DNA from: Promethearchaeota archaeon
GTDB lineage: Archaea; Asgardarchaeota; Lokiarchaeia; Sigynarchaeales; SOKP01
Direction of reading: 5' to 3'
Assembly: GCA_004524425.1 (NCBI GenBank)
Contig: SDNN01000176.1
Location: forward strand, 1 to 5,957
DNA: 5,957 nt
The translations under genes were made by a program, and so were the position numbers. The notes under the pieces were generated by a model that was given only the letters and a program-made list of their open reading frames with translations, was not told the origin of the DNA and made no database searches. This document shows, in pieces, positions 1 through 5,585 of the stretch (its first letter is position 1; each line of letters starts with the position of its first letter).

Positions 1-728
1 ACCGCAGTACCAAAATTTGGAATATTGTTAATATTCCTATAAGTTATGGCTCTCTTGTTATTCCATGATTTAAATACAGCTTCAATTGCCAGAAATAGCT
101 GTTCATAAGGATCTTGAGGGAAAGGTTTTCCAACCTCTTTTTCATATAAAGCCTTATAATCTGCAATTATGTTTTGTAAATCTTTTACTTGTAAATCCGT
201 GTCTTGGGCATTCCTACCAATGATTCTTTTATATTTATTTAAAATTCTTTCAAATTTTTCATCTCCTATTCCCATCACCACATCCCCAAACATCTGAATG
301 AACCTCCGGTATGAATCATAAGAAAATCTGGGATTATCTGTTTGAGTTGCTAAACCGATAACACTGTTATCATTAAGTCCCAAATTTAAGACGGTGTCCA
401 TCATGCCGGGCATGGACATTGGAGCACCAGATCTCACACTTACTAATAAGGGATTCTTATCAGAACCAAATTCTTTACCAGTGAGCTTTTCTAATTCCTT
501 TAATTTCTCTAGTATTAAAGGTCTTAATTGCTCCATTACCATATCTGGGTCTTCAAAATAAGACAGACACGCCTCAGTGGTTATAGTAAATCCCGGAGGA
601 ATGTTTAATCCCATTTTTGTCATTTCTGCTAAATTAGCTCCTTTACCACCAAGAAGATTTTTTAATTCCTTCTTCCCTTCTTTAAATTCATATACTAATT
701 TTGCCGAACTACCTTCGCTGACGGTCAT
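1..728 (-). CDS. ppdK: Pyruvate, phosphate dikinase, N-terminal part (runs off the left edge)
   Basis: Cytosolic enzyme interconverting PEP + AMP + PPi and pyruvate + ATP + Pi. The open frame from the ATG at 728 reaches position 1 without a stop, giving 242 residues of a protein usually near 870-900. Visible are the N-terminal nucleotide-binding (ATP-grasp-like) motifs: LLGGKGANLAEM at residues 25-36, with Lys29 matching the ATP-site lysine; VSVRSGAPMSMPGMMDT at 97-112, with Arg99 matching the nucleotide-binding arginine; YRRFIQMFGDVVMG at 140-153; and PQDPYEQL at 204-211 followed by a FKSWNNKRAITYR stretch. The MPGMMDTVLNLGLN signature separates PPDK from PEP synthase. The phosphohistidine and PEP/pyruvate domains lie outside the window. 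An in-frame TAG lies just upstream of ATG 728, so this is the first possible ATG; no convincing Shine-Dalgarno site precedes it. A 198-bp AT-rich gap with T10 separates it from the SCP2 gene, so it probably has its own promoter. Confidence 0.95.
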   Translation of the reverse strand, partial: MTVSEGSSAKLVYEFKEGKKELKNLLGGKGANLAEMTKMGLNIPPGFTITTEACLSYFEDPDMVMEQLRPLILEKLKELEKLTGKEFGSDKNPLLVSVRSGAPMSMPGMMDTVLNLGLNDNSVIGLATQTDNPRFSYDSYRRFIQMFGDVVMGIGDEKFERILNKYKRIIGRNAQDTDLQVKDLQNIIADYKALYEKEVGKPFPQDPYEQLFLAIEAVFKSWNNKRAITYRNINNIPNFGTA

Positions 729-780
729 ACTCTTTGCCTAATCTAATAATTACTTGCTAAAATAAAAACAAGACGGTTAA

Positions 781-812
781 TTTTTATATTTTACGTAAAT
801 ATCTTATATATT
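781..812 (-). promoter_or_regulatory. Candidate archaeal promoter (two TATA-like boxes) of the PPDK gene
   Basis: Read on the minus strand, AATATATAAG (803-812) and AATATAAAAA (781-790) both resemble archaeal TATA boxes. The second is preceded by a purine-rich CGTAAA that could act as a BRE. A start about 25 nt downstream would give a leader of roughly 30 nt (781-790 box) or 50 nt (803-812 box). In a region this AT-rich, such matches also arise by chance. Confidence 0.3.
790..799. repeat. Perfect 10-bp palindrome TTTACGTAAA
   Basis: This perfect inverted repeat overlaps the edge of a TATA-like box upstream of the PPDK gene. It contains one of few C/G pairs in this intergenic stretch. It could be an operator half-site pair for a dimeric regulator, but a 10-bp palindrome may also be chance. 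Confidence 0.25.
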
Positions 813-897
813 GTAATTATTCTTTTTTTTAGAAATTATCCATTTGATCCTGATTTGAAATGAATTATTAATCAAATAATTTAATAGAAATAATCAG

Positions 898-907
898 AAA
901 AAAAAAA
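898..907 (-). terminator. T10 tract after the SCP2 gene, probable archaeal-type terminator
   Basis: On the minus strand ten uninterrupted T residues begin about 20 nt after the SCP2 stop codon (927-929). No GC-rich stem precedes them. U-tracts alone terminate archaeal transcription. It fits a transcript end between the SCP2 protein and PPDK genes. The rest of 729-926 is AT-rich with no plausible gene. Confidence 0.5.
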
Positions 908-926
908 TAATTTAATAATTTTTTTA

Positions 927-1397
927 TTACCAAAATTCTGTTTCGAACATTGTGGTACTATTCACGAGTTCTTGAGCCGCCTTGGTGGCTCTCATGACTT
1001 TTGCCATGTCTCCTTGTAACTTGGCTTGCCCGGATAGCAATGCTCGGATTGGATCCAATTCTTTCTTTAAAATTTTGACCCAGCTATCATACTTTGCGCT
1101 GTATACAAATTCCACTTCATAATCTATGTCTCCACTTTTTTCCTCTCCCGGTTTTAAGAGCTTCCATTTTTCGCCCTCATCTAAAATCTTTGCTCCTGTA
1201 CAGTCACCATGATATAATCCAATCCACATGGTTATTTTGTCAGATACAGGTCCACTAGGTTCAATTTCAAAAATAAAATCACCTTCCCATCCATTGGGGG
1301 GAAATCCACTTGGACCAGCGGCTTCTTTATAATTTTTATTATCATTGATGGCTTTGACGTATTGGTCAGCCCATTCTTGAGTTGCGAATTTTGCCAT
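927..1397 (-). CDS. SCP2 sterol-carrier-like lipid-binding domain protein
   Basis: A 156-residue stand-alone SCP2-fold protein. The family binds fatty acids, acyl-CoA or other lipids in a hydrophobic tunnel and can shuttle them in the cytosol. Supporting features are a central beta-rich region (roughly residues 38-110, with GDFIFEIEP and a charged KWKLLKPGEEKSGDIDYEVE stretch) and the C-terminal family signature at 115-135, where DPIRALLSGQAKLQGDMAKV matches the usual G-x-hydrophobic-x-L-x-G-D-M pattern before a helix rich in Ala (AAQELV). There is no signal peptide or membrane segment. The length suits a single-domain SCP2 protein. Start choice is supported by AGGAGTG nine bases before the ATG. 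It lies 230 bp downstream of the MoaD-like gene, so it may be a separate transcript. Proximity to acyl-CoA synthetases suggests handling of fatty acids or acyl-CoA; the true ligand is not visible in sequence. Confidence 0.88.
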   Translation of the reverse strand: MAKFATQEWADQYVKAINDNKNYKEAAGPSGFPPNGWEGDFIFEIEPSGPVSDKITMWIGLYHGDCTGAKILDEGEKWKLLKPGEEKSGDIDYEVEFVYSAKYDSWVKILKKELDPIRALLSGQAKLQGDMAKVMRATKAAQELVNSTTMFETEFW

Positions 1398-1405
1398 TTT
1401 ACATT

Positions 1406-1412
1406 CACTCCT
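1406..1412 (-). promoter_or_regulatory. Shine-Dalgarno site of the SCP2 gene
   Basis: The minus strand reads AGGAGTG, ending eight bases before the ATG at 1397 (AGGAGT core, nine-base spacing). It is a strong match to the 16S rRNA 3' end and fixes the start codon. It also shows that the mRNA has a leader rather than being leaderless. Confidence 0.75.
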
Positions 1413-1601
1413 AATTAATATTAAATTTTTGTTTCAATTTAAGTTAGATTTCTAAAAATATTCTTGTTTTTAATCGAAGATATTTTTAATAACTTAGAAA
1501 GTATTAATTTTTAAATTGTCCAAATTCCTATAAAAAAGTTTTGGATGTACAGAAATGAATCGAATAAAAAGTTTTTTTTTTATGGCTCAATTTCATACGA
1601 A

Positions 1602-1621
1602 ATGCTTTTTATAAAAAGCAT
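1602..1621. repeat. Perfect 20-bp palindrome just after the MoaD-like gene
   Basis: ATGCTTTTTATAAAAAGCAT equals its own reverse complement. It begins six bases beyond the MoaD-like stop codon in the direction of transcription. As RNA it could fold into a short AU-rich hairpin with ATGC/GCAT clamps, so it may mark the transcript 3' end. As DNA it could be a dimer-binding site. No T-run follows on the minus strand, so it is not a classic intrinsic terminator. Confidence 0.55.
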
Positions 1622-1627
1622 GGTACA

Positions 1628-1915
1628 TTAACCACCTGCTACTGGAGGAAATATTGCAATTTCATCACCATTTTTAAGCTTAGTTTTAAGTCCCTCTAAG
1701 AAATGTATTTCTCTCCCATTTTTTAATATACTAACCCATGATTTCAATTTTTCATGATTATCAAATAATATATCCTGAATGCCGTAGGACTTACATAAAA
1801 AATCTAAAAGGTTGGAGATGTTCGCTCCTTCAACAAGTTCAAGTTCAAGGACGTTATCATCTATGTAATCACTAAGATACGCAAAAAATTTCACTGATAC
1901 CTTGATTTTTTCCAT
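1628..1915 (-). CDS. moaD: MoaD/ThiS-family ubiquitin-fold sulfur carrier protein
   Basis: A 95-residue beta-grasp protein ending in Gly-Gly. In the MoaD role, its C-terminus is adenylated, converted to a thiocarboxylate, and donates sulfur to make the molybdopterin/tungstopterin dithiolene with MoaE. Visible features are an N-terminal beta strand (KIKVSVKFFAYLSDYI, residues 3-18, the usual V-x-x-F/Y-A start), a helix around NLLDFLCKSYG (35-45), a VSILKNGREIHFLEG strand-loop (61-75), and the terminal signature LKNGDEIAIFPPVAGG (80-95), typical of MoaD. It follows acyl-CoA synthetase 1 by 48 bp, and the AOR, a tungstopterin enzyme, lies upstream, which favours pterin synthesis. Archaeal SAMP proteins and Urm1-like modifiers share this fold and tail, so protein tagging or tRNA thiolation remains possible. 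No Shine-Dalgarno site is seen; a T10 tract precedes the start. Confidence 0.9.
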   Translation of the reverse strand: MEKIKVSVKFFAYLSDYIDDNVLELELVEGANISNLLDFLCKSYGIQDILFDNHEKLKSWVSILKNGREIHFLEGLKTKLKNGDEIAIFPPVAGG

Positions 1916-1923
1916 AATACATC

Positions 1924-1933
1924 AAAAAAAAAA
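1924..1933 (-). terminator. T10 tract between acyl-CoA synthetase 1 and the MoaD-like gene
   Basis: Minus-strand T10 lies 30 nt past the synthetase stop and 8 nt before the MoaD-like ATG. A U-tract this long can terminate archaeal transcription, wholly or partly. If it does, expression of the MoaD-like gene would be reduced relative to the synthetase, since the short gap leaves little room for a separate promoter outside the synthetase coding region. Confidence 0.35.
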
Positions 1934-1963
1934 GAAATTTTGAAAGAATTATTTAATTAATCC

Positions 1964-3649
1964 TTATTCTTTCATTTTAGCTAATTCTTCATCTTTTAAT
2001 TTTCTCTTAAAAATCTTCATTGCCAATGTTAATGGCAAATTTTTTCTAAACTCCACGGCTTTGGGCACCGCATAAGGTTTAAATTTCTCTTTACAAAAAG
2101 TAATTATATCCTCTTCGGTGACCTTGCCCTCATAATCGGGTTTCAATTGAATAAATGCTTTAACCCTTTCACTCCCAGGACGTTCCGGATCTGGTATTCC
2201 TATGATGGCTGCTTCGCTTACGGCCTCATGTTCATACAACATGTCCTCATAGACCCTTGAATATACCTTATTTCCTGAAACGTTAATCATTTCTTTAATA
2301 CGATCGACAACTTTAAAATATCCATCCTCATCCATGATACCAATATCTCCCATTTTAAGCCAACCATCTTCAGTTAATCCCTTGCCTGGAGTTGGCCAAT
2401 ATCCTTTCATTATTTGTGGACCACGAACCCATATTTCTCCGGGTTCTCCGATTGGAACTTCTTCTCCGGTGTCTGGATTTACGATTTTTGCGTCCGTATC
2501 TGCCACTGGAACTCCTATTCCCGTCTTAGTTGATGCCATGAACCCGGTGACTTTTGAAATAGCAGATAGATTGATATGGGTATTTGCACTCGCTTCGGTT
2601 GCGCCATAACCTTCACTCATTGGTACTCCCGTTTTTTTTGAGAAATCATCAGAAAGTTCGGGTGGTAATGGAGCTGCTCCAGAGATATAGAAGATGGGTG
2701 CTTTTGGAATATCTAATTTGATCAAATACATATAATGCGTTGGTACTCCTAAAACCATAAAAGGGCGCACTTTCTTTATAGTTTCCGCTATTTTTACCAT
2801 ATCTCTGGGGTCCATTAACAAGATTTTCAATCCCCATGAAATACAGACATGCATGGAGATTTGACCATACGCATGAAAAAGTGGAACGCATATAGTTATA
2901 GCCGCTTTTCCAATAATTCCAGATTTTAAGGGATCCATCATCCAATGAAATAATTGGATTACATTTGATGAAAGATTATAATGAGTTAACATTGTTGCCT
3001 TCGGAAGACCCGTTGTTCCTCCCGTAAAAGAAAGTAGGGCTAAATCTTCTTTTGGATTTATATCTACTTTTTCAGCATGAGGCTCATGTTTCTCAATCAA
3101 ATCGCTTAATAAAAAATATCCATCTTCTTGGGGTTTATCCATTTCTGGTAGCTCATAATCCGGAAACAATTTTGTTGGCGCATAAATTATTTTCTTGATT
3201 TTGGTGTTTGGTTTTACTTCGTTTAACCGTTCAAGACGCCGATATGAGCATAACACGATTTCGGCACCACTCTCCTTTAACTCATATTCTAAATCTTGAG
3301 CTGCATGCAGAACACTGAGGGGAACATGTATTGCACCAATTTTAAAGGCTGCAAAATGAATTAAAACAAATTCTGGACATGAGGGAAGGACCGATGCAAC
3401 CATGTCTCCTTTTTTGATTCCAAAATCTACAAGGGCACTAGCAAGTTTATCTACCTTGAGTTTTAATTCTGTATAATTTAATTCATCACCAGCATAAGAG
3501 ATAGCAATGTTATCTGGATATTTTGCCGCTGAATCTTCGAGAAATTGATACAGGTTAATTTCTGGATATGGTTTCATTGTGGGCTTAAGATTAAATGGTC
3601 CCATCTTATACGATTTTAGCCATGGTTTATCTGAATATTTGGCTCCCAA
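1964..3649 (-). CDS. AMP-forming acyl-CoA synthetase (long-chain fatty-acid-CoA-ligase-like), copy 1
   Basis: A 561-residue ANL-superfamily enzyme that activates a carboxylic acid: acid + ATP to acyl-AMP + PPi, then acyl-CoA + AMP. Motifs in order: P-loop FTGGTTGLPKA (208-218, Lys217), VPLFHAYGQ (255-263), ISGAAPLP (322-329), adenine motif GYGATE (347-352), ribose-binding Asp435 in WLKMGDIG, hinge DRIKEMINVSGNKVYSR (449-465) and catalytic Lys545 in LPLTLAMKIFKRKL (538-551). The large N-terminal domain ends near 449 and the mobile C-terminal domain follows. Odd points: the usual T of TGD is Met433, the usual Gly before the catalytic Lys is Met544, and the P-loop ends KA instead of KG. No signal or membrane segment is seen. 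The start is TTG; an in-frame TGA lies three codons upstream, while homology to copy 2 begins at YSDKPW (residue 5), so a later Met start would cut conserved sequence. The acyl substrate cannot be told from sequence; the FadD-like N-terminus hints at fatty or other hydrophobic acids. Confidence 0.93.
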   Translation of the reverse strand: MGAKYSDKPWLKSYKMGPFNLKPTMKPYPEINLYQFLEDSAAKYPDNIAISYAGDELNYTELKLKVDKLASALVDFGIKKGDMVASVLPSCPEFVLIHFAAFKIGAIHVPLSVLHAAQDLEYELKESGAEIVLCSYRRLERLNEVKPNTKIKKIIYAPTKLFPDYELPEMDKPQEDGYFLLSDLIEKHEPHAEKVDINPKEDLALLSFTGGTTGLPKATMLTHYNLSSNVIQLFHWMMDPLKSGIIGKAAITICVPLFHAYGQISMHVCISWGLKILLMDPRDMVKIAETIKKVRPFMVLGVPTHYMYLIKLDIPKAPIFYISGAAPLPPELSDDFSKKTGVPMSEGYGATEASANTHINLSAISKVTGFMASTKTGIGVPVADTDAKIVNPDTGEEVPIGEPGEIWVRGPQIMKGYWPTPGKGLTEDGWLKMGDIGIMDEDGYFKVVDRIKEMINVSGNKVYSRVYEDMLYEHEAVSEAAIIGIPDPERPGSERVKAFIQLKPDYEGKVTEEDIITFCKEKFKPYAVPKAVEFRKNLPLTLAMKIFKRKLKDEELAKMKE

Positions 3650-3857
3650 TTTTTTTCACTTTTTTTAAATATTGTAAAAACATAGATAGTAGAATTAATA
3701 AATATTATTAATTGTCTATTCTAAACCATATTTTTTGACAAAATAACGCTCATAAAGACATTTTAAAAAAAGTTCCATTTATAATTCTTATTTCTACGAT
3801 TTCACCCATAAGGCAACAAATTTTAAATAAATATTAAGATAAGTGATGTTGAAGAAG
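3650..3857. other. AT-rich intergenic region between the two acyl-CoA synthetase genes
   Basis: This 208-bp gap holds a minus-strand T7 (3765-3771) that could end the copy 2 transcript, a TATA-like AATTATAAATGG around 3776-3787, an AT inverted repeat (3693-3713) and an A-rich leader directly before copy 1 with no Shine-Dalgarno site. The space is large enough for a separate promoter for copy 1. No credible gene is present. Confidence 0.4.
3693..3713. repeat. Inverted repeat AATTAATA-N5-TATTAATT upstream of acyl-CoA synthetase 1
   Basis: Two perfectly complementary 8-bp arms surround a 5-bp spacer, 44-64 bases before the TTG start. Flanking ATAGAT (left) and GTCTAT (right) extend the dyad imperfectly. 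It could be an operator near the copy 1 promoter. Because it is all A/T in an A/T-rich gap, chance cannot be excluded. Confidence 0.3.
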
Positions 3858-5564
3858 CTATTTGATCATTCCTTCTGCTTTCATCTTCGCTAATTCTTCA
3901 TCTTTTAATTTTCTCTTGAAAATCTTCATGGCTAGAGTTAAAGGAAGAGATTTGCGAATTTCAATAGATTTAGGAACTGCATATGCAGGAAATTTCTCCT
4001 TACAATATTCAATCAATTCCTCTTCGGTAACCTTATCTTGTTGACTCGGTTTTAATTGTACAAAGGCTTTTACTCTTTCACTTCCTGGTCTTTCTGGGTC
4101 AGGGATGCCGATAATGGCGGCCTCATTGACTGCAGAGTGTTCATATAAAATATCTTCGAAAACTCTTGAATATACTTTCATGCCAGACACATTAATCATG
4201 TCTTTAATCCGATCAACAATGTGGAAGAATCCATCTTCATCCATTTTTCCAATATCTCCAGTGCGTAACCATCCATCATTCGTCAATCCCTTGCCTGAAG
4301 TTGGCCAATATCCACTCATGATTTGGGGGCCTCTAATTAAAATCTCTCCTGCCTCTCCAAATGGTACTTCCTCATCCGTGTCAGGATCGACGATTTTAAC
4401 ATCAGTATCGGGAACTGGAATGCCTATACTCCGCTTAACATTCGCCATAAAACCCGTTACTTTTGAGAGAGCTGTTAAATTTATATGTGTCACGGCTGCT
4501 TCTGTCATTCCGTAACCTTCACCCATGGGAACCCCCGTTTTTTTCTCGAATTGCTCAGCAACTTCAGCAGGGAGTGCTGCTGCTGCTGAATAATAAAAGG
4601 TTGGCATTCTTGGAAAACCTTCTTGTTTTAAAAAGAGCATGTAATGAGTAGGAACTGCACATACCATGAATGGTCTGAATTTTTTTATAATCTCAATAAT
4701 TCTCTTAATATCCCTTGGATCAACTAAAAACATTTTCATTCCCATAGAAACTGCTGCGAATGTAATCCAATGCCCATATTGATGAAAGACTGGAACGCAT
4801 ATTACTACACCAGCTTTTCCTTTAGTGGCTGCCTCAAGGGGTTTCATGTACCATTTAAATACTTGAATGATATTAGTTGTTATACTATAATGGGTTTGCA
4901 TTGTTCCTTTTGGAAGTCCCGTAGTCCCTCCTGTAAAAGGCAATTCTGCTAAATTCTCTTTTGGATTTATGTGAACGTCAGGGGGATTAGGCTCGTGAGT
5001 TTCTATTAATTTCTCGAAACTAAGTGCTCCATGAGTTTCTTCGATTTCTGGTAATTCGTAGTCGGGAAATATGGGAACTGGAGAGTAAATAATCCGTTCA
5101 ACATTAGTTTTGTCTTTTATTTCCATGATTCGTTCAATACGTCTATAGGAACAAATCACGGTTTCGGCTTTAGACTCACCGAGCTCGTATAATAAATCGG
5201 GTGCTTTATGTAATATACTAAGAGGCACATGTACTGCCCCTAATCTCAAGATTGCAAAATCAGAAATGACGAATTGCGGGCTATTAGGGATAATCGTAGC
5301 CACTAAACTACCTTTTTTAACACCCAGATCTGAAAGAGCAGATGCAAGTCTATCTGCCTTGTCTTTTAATTCTTTGTAATTTATTTCCTCATCAAGAAAC
5401 TTAATTGCTATGCTTTCGGGATAATCTCGGGCTGCATCCTCAAGAAATTGATAGACCGAAATTTCTGGATAAGGCGCCATGGTCTGAGCAAGATTGAATG
5501 GTCCTAATTTATAACTTTTTACCCAGGGCTTATCTGAATATGATAAATTCTTTTCATCGGACAT
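3858..5564 (-). CDS. AMP-forming acyl-CoA synthetase (long-chain fatty-acid-CoA-ligase-like), copy 2
   Basis: A 568-residue paralogue of copy 1 with the same two-domain ANL layout and reaction. Motifs: P-loop FTGGTTGLPKG (210-220, Lys219), VPVFHQYGH (257-265), GYGMTE (350-355), ribose-binding Asp437 in WLRTGDIG, hinge DRIKDMINVSGMKVYSR (451-467) and catalytic Lys547 in LPLTLAMKIFKRKL (540-553). The N-terminus shares YSDKPW-V-KSYK-L-GPFNL with copy 1. Differences likely to bear on substrate choice: SAAAALP (326-332) replaces SGAAPLP, giving four consecutive alanines, and the pocket segment is FHQYGHW rather than FHAYGQI. The C-terminus has six extra residues (AEGMIK). As in copy 1, Met precedes the catalytic Lys. 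The ATG start is supported by AGAGGG nine bases upstream. The gene begins 36 bp after the AOR stop, suggesting co-transcription and that the acid made by AOR may be its substrate. Chain length and acid type are unknown. Confidence 0.94.
   Translation of the reverse strand: MSDEKNLSYSDKPWVKSYKLGPFNLAQTMAPYPEISVYQFLEDAARDYPESIAIKFLDEEINYKELKDKADRLASALSDLGVKKGSLVATIIPNSPQFVISDFAILRLGAVHVPLSILHKAPDLLYELGESKAETVICSYRRIERIMEIKDKTNVERIIYSPVPIFPDYELPEIEETHGALSFEKLIETHEPNPPDVHINPKENLAELPFTGGTTGLPKGTMQTHYSITTNIIQVFKWYMKPLEAATKGKAGVVICVPVFHQYGHWITFAAVSMGMKMFLVDPRDIKRIIEIIKKFRPFMVCAVPTHYMLFLKQEGFPRMPTFYYSAAAALPAEVAEQFEKKTGVPMGEGYGMTEAAVTHINLTALSKVTGFMANVKRSIGIPVPDTDVKIVDPDTDEEVPFGEAGEILIRGPQIMSGYWPTSGKGLTNDGWLRTGDIGKMDEDGFFHIVDRIKDMINVSGMKVYSRVFEDILYEHSAVNEAAIIGIPDPERPGSERVKAFVQLKPSQQDKVTEEELIEYCKEKFPAYAVPKSIEIRKSLPLTLAMKIFKRKLKDEELAKMKAEGMIK
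4575..4586 (-). repeat. (GCA)4 codon run encoding four alanines in acyl-CoA synthetase 2
   Basis: Four consecutive GCA codons encode Ala327-Ala330 in the segment aligned with SGAAPLP of copy 1. A short trinucleotide repeat inside a substrate-pocket motif is unusual, though the length of the protein is preserved relative to copy 1. Confidence 0.6.
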
Positions 5565-5573
5565 GATAAAATT

Positions 5574-5579
5574 CCCTCT
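5574..5579 (-). promoter_or_regulatory. Shine-Dalgarno site of acyl-CoA synthetase 2
   Basis: Minus-strand AGAGGG lies nine bases before the ATG at 5564. It fixes the start, and sitting within the 36-bp gap after the AOR stop it supports translation from a shared mRNA. Confidence 0.65.
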
Positions 5580-5585
5580 GTAAAT

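Larger units (their letters stand above)
1398..1627. other. AT-rich intergenic region between the MoaD-like and SCP2 genes
   Basis: This 230-bp gap holds the SCP2 Shine-Dalgarno site, a candidate TATA-like box on the minus strand at about 1451-1464 (AGAATATTTTTAGA, which would give a leader near 35 nt), another at about 1526-1539 (CTTTTTTATAGGAA), a T10 run on the plus strand (1572-1581) and a perfect 20-bp palindrome (1602-1621). No credible gene was found. The long gap suggests SCP2 has its own promoter, but neither TATA candidate is certain. Confidence 0.4.

Noticed and set aside
842..877. Inverted 7-mers ATTTGAT and ATCAAAT upstream of PPDK
   Set aside because: Short arms with a 22-bp spacer in very AT-rich DNA; such pairs are expected by chance and the site is far from the likely promoter.
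1572..1581. T10 run on the plus strand as a terminator
   Set aside because: No plus-strand gene exists that it could end; on the minus, transcribed strand it is an A-run.
1528..1596. Tiny minus-strand open frame of 22 codons between the MoaD-like and SCP2 genes
   Set aside because: Lysine-rich low-complexity sequence driven by A-runs, with no ribosome binding site; length is expected by chance.
2334..2609. Plus-strand open frame of 91 codons
   Set aside because: Antisense to conserved motifs of synthetase 1, with a proline/serine-rich translation typical of shadow frames.
2649..2945. Minus-strand open frame of 98 codons
   Set aside because: It overlaps synthetase 1 in another frame of the same strand; the main frame carries the conserved family motifs here, so this is a shadow and not a frameshifted piece.
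3750..3809. Tiny minus-strand open frame of 19 codons upstream of synthetase 1 (possible leader peptide)
   Set aside because: No Shine-Dalgarno site, no attenuator-like hairpins or repeated codons; not distinguishable from chance.
4105..4515. Plus-strand open frame of 136 codons
   Set aside because: It lies wholly antisense to the conserved synthetase 2 gene, its translation resembles no known family, and it has no recognisable ribosome binding site; it is a frame shadow of conserved coding sequence.
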